Assembly: GCA_020636095.1 (NCBI GenBank)
Contig: JACJYN010000006.1
Location: 522,454 to 586,453 of the forward strand
Direction: 5' to 3'
DNA length: 64,000 bases
Origin: Lewinellaceae bacterium
Lineage (GTDB): Bacteria > Bacteroidota > Bacteroidia > Chitinophagales > Saprospiraceae
Positions 31,855-39,717 of this stretch are shown in pieces. Position 1 is the stretch's first letter, and each line of letters starts with the position of its first letter. The notes below the pieces were generated by a model that was not told the DNA's origin, ran no database searches, and saw only the letters and a list, made by a program, of their open reading frames with translations. The position numbers and the translations under genes were made by a program.

Positions 31855-32037
31855 TTTGTAAATGAAAAACAATGGAATCAATGTGAGAAATCCCCATGTG
31901 TTTTTCGCAATGCTCCAAATCACAATTCCGACGAGAAATCCAATTAATGTCGCATTAATTATTTTGGTATTCTTTAGTTTCCTTTTTTCTTTTAGCAATT
32001 CTTCGTCCGTCAATTTCGTTAAATCTCTTTTTGTCAT
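31837..32037 (-). CDS. Small two-helix membrane protein, C-terminus replaced by repeat
   Basis: A 66-residue protein: a charged N-terminus (MTKRDLTKLTDEELLKEKRK) and two hydrophobic segments (IINATLIGFLVGIVIWSIA, FLTLIPLFFIYKL). This pattern is seen in small Bacteroidota inner-membrane proteins of unknown function, which usually carry a further charged cytoplasmic tail. Here the last codons (LVRRA and the stop) lie inside the 166-bp repeat that ends at 31854, so the original tail has probably been cut off. It could still be a functional membrane peptide. I recognise no named family. It stands alone. Confidence 0.55.
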   Translation of the reverse strand: MTKRDLTKLTDEELLKEKRKLKNTKIINATLIGFLVGIVIWSIAKNTWGFLTLIPLFFIYKLVRRA

Positions 32038-32153
32038 TCTTTATGATTTTAATTTTGGTTCATTCCCATAATACTTTTCCCAGCCTGGTAAGGATTGTAC
32101 CCGGACCCGCATCCTGCCCCTCGAACGGGTTGCCGTTCGGCTGAGCTTAGCGT

Positions 32154-32220
32154 TTGGAGTCCTGATTTGATAGCGAAAAGTGGTCTTTGTAGCTCAAAGT
32201 TTGGCCTCCAAACATACTCT
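32154..32220. repeat. Internally deleted copy of the 164-bp repeat
   Basis: TTTGATAGCGAAAAGTGG is followed directly by the right-hand end TTTGTAGCTCAAAGTTTGG plus CCTCCAAACATACTCT. Compared with 34200-34363 about 90 central bases are missing. The rest of 32038-32359 contains no recognisable gene. A TAAGTTTG box lies at 32344-32351, only 9 bases before the next start codon. Confidence 0.6.
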
Positions 32221-32359
32221 TACGCCGAAGCCTGGCTCAACATCAGTTTACCCAAATTCTCCCATCACCACACACCCTTTGCACGTTCATCTCCGAATTT
32301 TCACGCTCCTGTACTTTACCTTTTCAACTTGACACATTTTCCTTAAGTTTGGTTCACCA

Positions 32360-33430
32360 ATGAATAAATCAGAAAAAATAGTGCATAATCAAACCATCCC
32401 GCTCTACTGGAAGTGTCAGCTAATAGGTTGGGGGTTGGTTTCTTTTTTTTGGCTATACATCGCCTTATTCAGAGACGACTTTGCTATCGCCCATGCCCTT
32501 ATTAACTACGGGCTGGACATTTCTATTTGCATCGCACTAACACATGCTTACAGAACCTTGGCCTTAAAAGAAAACTGGAATGAATTGGACATCAAAGGCC
32601 TGATATGGAAGGTCATTCCTGCCCTGGTTATTCTCTCTGTTTTATTCATGCTGTTGATGAATCTTAAAATGTCCGCTTACATCTATTTAGTAAAGGGCCA
32701 AAACCATTTCCTGAGCAATATGCTCGTTTGGAACCCGGTTTTGATTACGGGTTTAAGGCACATGTCCATTTGGTTACTGGCCTATCATTTATATCATTTT
32801 TATCAGAGGGAAGTACAATCAACCAAAATGAATGCGCAACTATCCCTGATAGCGAAACAGGCTCAGTTCGATAATTTATCGGCTCAATTAAACCCCCACT
32901 TTTTATTCAATTCCCTGAATTCTATAAAGTCATTAATTATTGAAAACCCGAGAACTGCAAGAAGAGCTGTAGACCTATTATCCGATATACTTCGGTCATC
33001 CCTTTATGATAAACGGCATGCTACTGTTTCATTAGAAGAGGAGATAGCCCTGGTAAAAGATTATGTAGAGCTGGAAAAGCTTCGGTTTGAGGAACGGTTG
33101 GAAGTGAAAATGGAGGTTGATGAGCAATTGAATAGTGTCAGGATACTACCATTCAGCATTCAACTATTAGTAGAAAATGCTTTGAAGCATGGAATTGACA
33201 AACAGATGGAAGGTGGCCTACTTCATATTTCGGTAAAGAAAGAAAATAATATGGCAGTAATTAAAATTGAAAACCCGGGCGGGCTCAAAATTGAAGTCAG
33301 TAAAGGGATAGGGCTAAAAAACTTGAAAGATCGCCTTCAACTAAAATATAAAGGAGAAGCGCAGTTTGACATCAATGAGCTTCCTCACAGCGCTGTGTTA
33401 GCAACTTTGATCATTCCAATTAGTGAATAA
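32360..33430 (+). CDS. LytS-type sensor histidine kinase
   Basis: A 356-residue membrane kinase. About four hydrophobic segments fill residues 15-150 (LIGWGLVSFFWLYIALF, ALVILSVLFMLLMNL, HMSIWLLAYHLYHFY). A His_kinase domain follows, with phospho-acceptor His180 (QLNPHFLFNSLNSIKS), an N-box (LLVENALKHGI) and a short C-terminal ATPase module (KGIGLKNLKDRLQLKY). There is no periplasmic sensor domain, so it probably senses a membrane-borne or intracellular cue. The stop and the next start overlap (TAATG at 33428-33432), indicating translational coupling with the LytTR gene. A TAnnTTTG box ending 8 bases before the ATG suggests a nearly leaderless transcript. Confidence 0.92.
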   Translation: MNKSEKIVHNQTIPLYWKCQLIGWGLVSFFWLYIALFRDDFAIAHALINYGLDISICIALTHAYRTLALKENWNELDIKGLIWKVIPALVILSVLFMLLMNLKMSAYIYLVKGQNHFLSNMLVWNPVLITGLRHMSIWLLAYHLYHFYQREVQSTKMNAQLSLIAKQAQFDNLSAQLNPHFLFNSLNSIKSLIIENPRTARRAVDLLSDILRSSLYDKRHATVSLEEEIALVKDYVELEKLRFEERLEVKMEVDEQLNSVRILPFSIQLLVENALKHGIDKQMEGGLLHISVKKENNMAVIKIENPGGLKIEVSKGIGLKNLKDRLQLKYKGEAQFDINELPHSAVLATLIIPISE

Positions 33431-34152
33431 TGGATACCTACAAGACTATCATTATCGATGATGAACGCCTGGCTCGTGAAGAGGTGAAAAGGGCGCTGGA
33501 AAATTATCCTGATTTTGAAATAATTGGGGAGGCAAGTAATGCAGATAAGGCGAAAGACTTGATTGAGAATACCCACCCGGATATTATCTTTTTAGATATT
33601 CACATGCCTGAAAAATCGGGGTTCGATCTGTTGGACGAGTTAGGAACGGTACCTCAAGTGGTGTTTACTACTGCCTATGACCAGTATGCCGTGAGAGCAT
33701 TTGAAGTGAATGCCTTAGATTACATCGTGAAGCCTATCAGAGAAGAACGTTTTGCTAAAGCGATTGAGAAAATCAAAAAAGAATTAGCAAATGCAGAAAA
33801 GGAGGCGCCCGCACCTTTTTTACTTCATCGTAAAATTTTCATCAAAGACGGTGAGGACTGTTATTTCATCCCACTTTCGAGCATTAGCCTGATTGAATCC
33901 TTAGAGAATTACGCTCGGCTGCATTTTGATGGCAAAACAGTCATGATCAAACGATCCTTAAACCTGCTGGAAAAAAAACTGGACCCGAGCCTTTTTTTCA
34001 GGATTAACCGAAGCCAAATCATCAATACGGATTATATCACAAAAATCCATCCGTATTTTAATCATAAGCTGCAAATCACCTTATCTACTGGCGAAACACT
34101 GGAAATTTCCAATCGACAATCAGCCAAATTCAGAAAGTGGAATAGTATATAA
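33430..34152 (+). CDS. LytTR-family response regulator
   Basis: A 240-residue receiver-LytTR protein. Asp56 in IIFLDIHMP is the phospho-acceptor, with acidic IIIDDE, Thr in FTTAYD and Lys in IVKPI completing the receiver. The LytTR domain covers about 135-240 (CYFIPLSSISLIESLENYAR, FFRINRSQIINTDYITKI). It starts one base inside the stop of the kinase gene, so the pair is a two-gene operon. Codon use is more AT-rich than in the gcvP region, as in the following hydrolase and lipoprotein genes. Targets are not evident. A 164-bp repeat begins 48 bp after its stop. Confidence 0.93.
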   Translation: MDTYKTIIIDDERLAREEVKRALENYPDFEIIGEASNADKAKDLIENTHPDIIFLDIHMPEKSGFDLLDELGTVPQVVFTTAYDQYAVRAFEVNALDYIVKPIREERFAKAIEKIKKELANAEKEAPAPFLLHRKIFIKDGEDCYFIPLSSISLIESLENYARLHFDGKTVMIKRSLNLLEKKLDPSLFFRINRSQIINTDYITKIHPYFNHKLQITLSTGETLEISNRQSAKFRKWNSI

Positions 34153-34199
34153 ACCTATCTGCCTTATTTTTCTCCGGTTCCTTAGTTTAAAGAGTACTA

Positions 34200-34363
34200 A
34201 GAGTATGTTTGGAGGCCGGATTTGATAGCGAAAAGTGTCAATTTTTTGATGAGGCAAGGCGTCTTTTTGAAGAGCGTACCCTTCGGTACGGTCGAAAAAA
34301 GCAACGATGAATCATCAAAAAAGTGGCCTTTGTAGCTCAAAGTTTGGCCTCCAAACATACTCT
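34200..34363. repeat. 164-bp inverted-end repeat with AGAGTATGTTTGGAGGCC termini
   Basis: It starts AGAGTATGTTTGGAGGCC (34200-34217) and ends with the exact inverted complement (34346-34363). The interior holds GAGGCAAGGCG...GTACCCTTCGGTACG...AAAAGCAACGATG, a CAAGGCG/GCAACG core similar to the other repeat families here. Partial or related copies lie at 32154-32220, 36953-37088 and 39700-39717. Confidence 0.75.
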
Positions 34364-34426
34364 AAGCGAAAAGTGGCGATTTTAGCCCGAAGTATGCAAT
34401 TTGAACACACGCTAAACACCCCCAAA

Positions 34427-36238
34427 ATGAATAATTCAAGCGCTTTCAAGCTTATTGTTATTGCCGTAATCCTAGCCATACTTAGCGACTGCAGCAAGAA
34501 AGATTCCCTTCAGGCTCCAAGAGTCGAAACCGATAATAACACTACTTACCTAATTCAGGATAGCATTCTGATCAACACGAAAGAGGGTGCTAAACTGCAT
34601 GTTATTGTGGTGCGCAATGCGGAGGTTAAGCAACCAGGCCCGGCAATTTTGTTTCATACTATCTATGCCAGAAAAAGCGATTTAGAGAAAGCGAAAAAGG
34701 CGGTTGATCAAGGGTTCGTTGGGGTGATTTCTTATACCAGAGGAAAAGGCCTTAGCCCCGGTAAGGTAGTTCCCTACCTACATGAAGCCAACGATACCTA
34801 TGAGGTAATTGATTGGGTGAGCAAACAAGATTGGTGCAACCAAAAAGTAGGAATGTACGGAGGGAGCTACGTGGGGTTCGTACAGTGGGCTTCTCTCAAA
34901 CATAAAGTACATCCGGCTTTAAAAACCATTGTCCCATCCGTTTCGGCAGCTCCGGGAATTGCTGAACCTATGGAAAACGGAGTTCATCAGAACTTTCACT
35001 TTCCATGGTATCACTATGTTTCTAACAATAAATACCTGGATACAACCTCCTATTTCAACCGGGAAAGGTGGAGGGCATTAAATATGAAATGGTATGAAAC
35101 CGGAGCGGCCTACAATAAAATGGACAGTTTAGACGGAACACCCAACCCGCAATTCAACGAAAAACTCTTACACCCAACGTACGATAGCTATTGGCAAAAC
35201 ATGATGCCTTATAAGGACGAGTTTGCCCATATCGATATTCCTGTTTTGAGCACCACCGGTTATTATGATGGCGGACAAACCGGCGCTTTTCATTACTTAA
35301 GAGAGCATACCCAATACAACAAAAATTCGGATCACTACCTGGTGATTGGCCCCTACACCCATTTTGGAGCTCAGGAAAAGCCAAATGAAAAGATATTAGG
35401 CTATGCAATAGACTCAGTCGCCCGAATAGATATTACCGAATTGATTTTCGATTGGTTTGACTACACCTTAAAAGGTAAAACCAAGCCGGCCCTCCTGAAA
35501 GATAAAATCAATTATCAGGTAATGGGCAGCAACAGTTGGGGGCATGCACCTTCCTTGAACTCCATGGCCAATGATACCCTGAAGTTTTTCTTAAGTAATA
35601 AAAGGTCGGGTGTCGCTTTTGAATCAACCTACAATTCAGGAAATAATGGGGTAAATAAGCACTATACGTTGGCGGAGGAACCCTTAGACGGCCAAGCGTT
35701 TCTGGAACAGAAAATAGACTTTTCAGACCGCAGTAACCTAACCTGGAATTCCAGTGGATGGAGCAATATCATTAGCGAAACACTCACCGTGGGACAAGGC
35801 TTTTCTTTCGTTTCAGAACCCTTTTCATCCGATTTTGAATTCAACGGTGCTTTCCATGGCGAGCTAAGCGTTTCTATCAATAAAAAGGATTTTGACTATA
35901 CGGTTCTCGTATTTGAGCAAACACCCGATGGGGAATTCTTTGCGTTAACCCTTGCTACGGTAGGCAGAGCCAGTTTTGTCCGGAATCCGGAGAAAAGGGA
36001 ATTATTAACCCCGGGCGAAAAAACCAAAATCCCTTTTGACAAAGCGCGCATGACCAGTAAAAAAATCAGCAAAGGAAGCCGGCTGGTGGTGGTAATAAAT
36101 GGCATCAAAGAACCCTTTACGGAAATCAACTACGGCACTGGCAAAAATGTAAGCGAAGAGGCCATTGCCGATGCTGCCCAACCACTCATGATCAAATGGT
36201 ACAACGATAGCTACATTAACATCCCTGTGAAGAAATAA
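34427..36238 (+). CDS. CocE/NonD family hydrolase lipoprotein (S15-type)
   Basis: A 603-residue predicted lipoprotein: FKLIVIAVILAILSDC puts a lipobox-like cysteine at about residue 22. The alpha/beta-hydrolase nucleophile elbow GGSYVG places Ser147, and the acid and histidine are expected in IPVLSTTGYYDGG and YTHFG. A C-terminal jelly-roll domain (FNGAFHGELSVSINKKDFDY) completes the X-Pro dipeptidyl-peptidase S15/CocE fold. Family members cleave acyl esters, N-acyl bonds or X-Pro peptides; this one's substrate is unknown. The ATG at 34427 is preferred because longer in-frame starts read through the adjacent 164-bp repeat. It is probably anchored facing the periplasm and is followed at once by a second lipoprotein gene. 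Confidence 0.85.
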   Translation: MNNSSAFKLIVIAVILAILSDCSKKDSLQAPRVETDNNTTYLIQDSILINTKEGAKLHVIVVRNAEVKQPGPAILFHTIYARKSDLEKAKKAVDQGFVGVISYTRGKGLSPGKVVPYLHEANDTYEVIDWVSKQDWCNQKVGMYGGSYVGFVQWASLKHKVHPALKTIVPSVSAAPGIAEPMENGVHQNFHFPWYHYVSNNKYLDTTSYFNRERWRALNMKWYETGAAYNKMDSLDGTPNPQFNEKLLHPTYDSYWQNMMPYKDEFAHIDIPVLSTTGYYDGGQTGAFHYLREHTQYNKNSDHYLVIGPYTHFGAQEKPNEKILGYAIDSVARIDITELIFDWFDYTLKGKTKPALLKDKINYQVMGSNSWGHAPSLNSMANDTLKFFLSNKRSGVAFESTYNSGNNGVNKHYTLAEEPLDGQAFLEQKIDFSDRSNLTWNSSGWSNIISETLTVGQGFSFVSEPFSSDFEFNGAFHGELSVSINKKDFDYTVLVFEQTPDGEFFALTLATVGRASFVRNPEKRELLTPGEKTKIPFDKARMTSKKISKGSRLVVVINGIKEPFTEINYGTGKNVSEEAIADAAQPLMIKWYNDSYINIPVKK

Positions 36239-36271
36239 TTGAGTTTATATAATGGTTTTTTAAAAATAAGA

Positions 36272-36862
36272 ATGATGACAAAGAAGATTTTCGTGTACGT
36301 GACAATATGGATTGCCTTGAGTTCTTGTGCTTCACTAAGGACCCAACAGCCAACTGTAAATGACTATAGAATTGGAGAAAAGTGGACTTGGAAGTGGTCG
36401 CGTACAGTAGACGGAGAGGTGAAGGCAGAAGGCGAAGATATACAGGAAGTAGTAGGCTATAATGGAGTTTTAGGGATTTGGAATGGGGTTGATACCGTCC
36501 CAATTTCGACTATTTTAGGCCCAGAGCAGGACAGCACACCCTTTCGTGATTGGCCCTTATATGTAGGCAAAAAATGGAAATATGAATCTGAATGGGAAAA
36601 TAATGAAGGCACCAAGGGAAAAACCAGTCAGGATGTCGAAATCGTTTCGTTTGAAGAATTAAATGTTCTGGCCGGAAAATTCATGGCTTACAGAATAGAA
36701 TACAAGGGAATTGTAACAAATTCGAGAGGTTTTAAAGGTGAGATGTCTGATACATGGTGGTATTCCCCTGATATAAAAAATTATATCAAGCATGTAAATA
36801 ATGATGGCTATGGTGTTTATACAAATGAATTAACTTATACTTCCCTCGGGCACAAGAAGTGA
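36272..36862 (+). CDS. Predicted lipoprotein of unknown function
   Basis: A 196-residue protein with a signal peptide and lipobox (FVYVTIWIALSSC, cysteine near residue 18). The mature part is beta-rich with many aromatics (YRIGEKWTWKWSRTVDGEV, WKYESEWENNEGTK, MAYRIEYKGIVTNSRG, DTWWYSPDIKNYIKHVN). This pattern is common in small Bacteroidota lipoproteins with a lipocalin- or DUF3108-like barrel, but I do not assign it to one. Two adjacent ATGs (36272 and 36275) can serve as start. It lies 33 bp after the CocE-type hydrolase on the same strand, so the two are probably co-transcribed and may act together. Confidence 0.7.
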   Translation: MMTKKIFVYVTIWIALSSCASLRTQQPTVNDYRIGEKWTWKWSRTVDGEVKAEGEDIQEVVGYNGVLGIWNGVDTVPISTILGPEQDSTPFRDWPLYVGKKWKYESEWENNEGTKGKTSQDVEIVSFEELNVLAGKFMAYRIEYKGIVTNSRGFKGEMSDTWWYSPDIKNYIKHVNNDGYGVYTNELTYTSLGHKK

Positions 36863-36952
36863 TTTCCTGCCGGCCATGCTGGCACAGCAGGCGGGTTGTC
36901 TCTTTTTTATGCAAAGTTGGGCGCGGCGATTTGCCTACTCCCGAATGGGATG

Positions 36953-37088
36953 GCGAGAAGAGTCAATTATTTGATGAGATGAGGCGCTTTTTGCAGTTCG
37001 TACCTGAAAGGTACGGACAAAAGAAGCAACGAAATATCATCAAATAAGTGGCCTTCGTAGCCCAAAGATTGGCCTCCAAACATACTCT
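36953..37088. repeat. 164-bp repeat family, left-truncated copy
   Basis: It shares TTTGATGAGATGAGGCG, a GTACCTGAAAGGTAC hairpin, AGAAGCAACGAAATATCATC and the right end GGCCTCCAAACATACTCT (37071-37088) with the copy at 34200-34363. Its left end is missing. The stretch 36863-36952 before it carries a CAGCAGGCGGG phrase and nothing coding. Confidence 0.6.
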
Positions 37089-37458
37089 AAGAGCGTGTTG
37101 GGGATTTACGTTCATAAGTGCCGTTGTCTTTGTATGCTTCCCATGTGCTAAATCCAGCATCTGCTTGACCTATATTTACGAGCCTGTCCTTGTGCAATAG
37201 AAATCCTAAACCATGTTCATCATCCCATGTACACCCGCATTCTAAGCCAACGTATGAATAACCTTCTTTTTGAGGTATCATCACAAATACATTTCCAACA
37301 CCAAAAACTTTACTAAAACCATCAAGTCTTTCAACATTTGGAAACCACTCTCTTGAATCTTCATCGTCGCTATCATACCCATACATTTCAGCAATCCCAA
37401 AAACCCCAACCCGCCCTATTCCCGGAAGAGCTATCCGCGGACATTCCATCCATGGCAT
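37087..37458 (-). pseudogene. Fragment of a DUF6985-like protein
   Basis: An open frame of 123 codons in which only the C-terminal 100 residues look protein-like (FGIAEMYGYDSDDEDSREWF, YVGLECGCTWDDEHGLGFLL, GQADAGFSTWEAYKDNG). WDDEHGLG followed by GQAD resembles DUF6985 proteins, which often sit in polymorphic-toxin immunity settings. The N-terminal third (PWMECPRIALPGIGRVG) does not fit and probably belongs to other DNA joined here. The gene ends at a TAG that touches the end of the 164-bp repeat. It is a truncated remnant. The 140 bp upstream (37459-37600) contain no recognisable gene start. Confidence 0.45.
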
Positions 37459-37600
37459 TGCCCGATGGGCTTACCGTACAGGTTCAGGAGGGCCATTGCC
37501 CGTTGGATGCAGGAGCCGGCCATTATAAGTCAGCGCCCAATAGCAGCCTTCGCTGCAGCTGCGGCTGCCGGGGAGAAATGGCGCGCTGACAGAGCCCCCC

Positions 37601-39425
37601 TCACTCAAAAACCACCTCATCCAAATAGATCTCCTGCGGAAACCCATTGCTACTCGAAAAAAACACCAGGCCCGACCGGATGCAGCTCAGGTCCGTCTTT
37701 TTGATCTTGATGGTATACTTTTTCCATTGATCCGTCAGGGTGATGTCGATGGATTGTTTTCCCGAATCCGGGAAAGGTTTGTCCTTGTCGATCAGCCCGA
37801 ACCCGACTTTGGCTTCTACCTGGCCCTCCTTTGTTTTGGCCCAGAAGCTGAAGGTTTTGGCCCCGCTGAGGTCGTAGCCGCCGAGGATATCCCCCCAATC
37901 GTTCGCCGGGTCGACAAACGCGACGCCGTACCAGTTGTCCCGGGCGTTATAGCTGATTTTGATGGCGGTTTCGCCGGCATGCACTTCTTCGGTATTGTCC
38001 AGGTCCACCTCGATGGCGCCGTAGTTGCCCATGTATCCGGAAGGGGCATAGGGCAGGTCCCCGTTGTCCTGGTACACGTAGAAGGGGAGGCGGGCTCTGG
38101 GTACGAGGTATTTCCGCTGACTGGCCTCTTCGCCCTGCACGACGATCGATGTGGAGGCGATGCCCAGGTTATGATAGGTATCTTCGACGTGGACGTACAC
38201 CTTAATGGCGCCGTCCTCCCGGGGGAGTTGAATGGCAAACCCGTCGGCCAGGGTGCCGCGGGACTTAAGTGGGACGATCTGGTTGCGCCTTTTTCGGCTT
38301 CCGCTGCGTTGGTTGTAGTAAAAGCGGACGGCCAGTTCCTCCTGCTCGCTATCCGATACGTCCAATGTCACGGGCGCCCAGGCGCCGCTTTCCATCGTTG
38401 TATCCGGCAGTTGGAACGATTCGATTTGGGGGATGGTATTGACCGGTGGCTTTCCCGTATACGCCTCCCGGATCGCCCAGTAGGCAGGGCGCGTCTTGCC
38501 CTCGTAGTGGGTGAGCAGCCAGGCGGCGGTGAAGTCATCCCCGTTGCCGTAGTGAAAAATAAAAGCCCCCAGGCATAGGCCGGTTTGCTCTTGATCCACT
38601 CTTTATACCCCTTCACGATGGCGTCGTACTTTTGCTGGTCGGACGGCTCTATCTTGACTCCGTTCTGGTCTTCCTGTACATCCCATTCCCCGGTAACGCC
38701 AAACTCGGTGACGATATAGGGTTTGTCGATCCCCTTTTTCTCCAGTTCCGCCGACAGGAAGCCGGCGCCGGCGCCGTAGCTGTTCAATCCGTAGATGTCG
38801 ATAGAGGGGACGAATTGTTGCCACCAGTCCAACCCAAACGTCCAGGCTTCCACCGAGGTAACGGGGTGGTACCGGGTCGATAGTTTTTATGTTGCCGCAG
38901 ATGCGCTCCAGAAGCTTGGAGTAGGCCTCTTTTTCCGCATCGGTACCGTATTGAGGTACACTTCATTGCCCACGCCCCAAGCCAGCTTTACCGGATGATC
39001 TTTGTACTTTTCCACTGTGGCGATGGCGCCGGTGTACATCGCCTCCTTGCCTTCGGTGTCGTTCAGGTAGTCGAAACGGTCGTCGGTATCCATCCCCGGG
39101 CGGTAGTGTGCCGCATCCAGATGCCCACCATGACTTTGATGCCGTGGGCATGCGCGGCATCGAGCAGTTGCGGCGTATGTTGGTTAGTGCCCCAGAGCCG
39201 GATCGTATTGACGCCGAGGGAGTTCAGGTCTTGAAAATAACGGCTGTAGTTGTCCACATCGTCCCCGTACCCGAAGGTGGCCCCTTTCAGGCCGTAGGGT
39301 TTCCCGTCCACCAGGAGGGCCCATTCGCCGGCTCTTTTTTCAACGGTGGTTTGAGCGTGCGCGTGGAAGCAGAGAAAGGCGGTAAGGAGGATAAGGAAGA
39401 TCGGGTGGCGTTGTTTTTTACTCAT
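37601..39425 (-). pseudogene. Secreted TIM-barrel glycoside hydrolase with carbohydrate-binding module, frameshifted
   Basis: Four open segments in different frames together make one secreted glycosidase of about 600 residues. The signal peptide (FLILLTAFLCFHAHAQ) starts at ATG 39425. The GH2/GH5-like TIM barrel reads NTIRLWGTNQHTPQLLDAAH, then WGVGNEVYLNT (acid/base Glu), IDIYGLNSYG and YIVTEFGVTGEWD (nucleophile Glu), then RPAYWAIREAYTG. A C-terminal carbohydrate-binding-like beta-sandwich (WYGVAFVDPANDWGDILGGY ... IYLDEVVFE) follows. Frame breaks lie near 39100, 38940, 38870 and 38580. Both catalytic acids survive, but no single frame can make the enzyme. Substrate (beta-glucan or mannan) cannot be told. 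Confidence 0.75.
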
Positions 39426-39699
39426 GATCGGTTGGTTATTGATGAAAGGTGGGCTCCAAATGTACGGATGACTGCGGGCGCCTGCAAGGGGCGTATGGGG
39501 AAAATGGTGTAAGTAGTCTAGCATATTATATTATAACTCGCACGCCAATAGAAAATTGCGCCCGAGACAGCGTTGTCGGGGTGCAATTTCCCATTGCACT
39601 CCGACTTGAGCTCCGGTTAAAAACAATCTAAATATGCTCGACTACTTATGTAACCAAAGCATTTTATTTGAGCTTTTTAAAAACGCTATATTTTTGATT

Positions 39700-39717
39700 G
39701 GCCTCCAAACATACTCT
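39700..39717. repeat. Solo end of the 164-bp repeat family
   Basis: GGCCTCCAAACATACTCT, the exact terminus of the repeats at 34200-34363 and 36953-37088. It touches the TAA stop codon of the lysyl-oxidase-like gene. No matching left end is visible in 39426-39699, where I see no gene. Confidence 0.6.

Noticed and set aside
37338..37704. Two short forward frames near the DUF6985 fragment (LTVQVQEGHCPLDAGAG...).
   Set aside because: No start, signal or family match; they overlap the reverse-strand fragment and look like chance frames in rearranged DNA.
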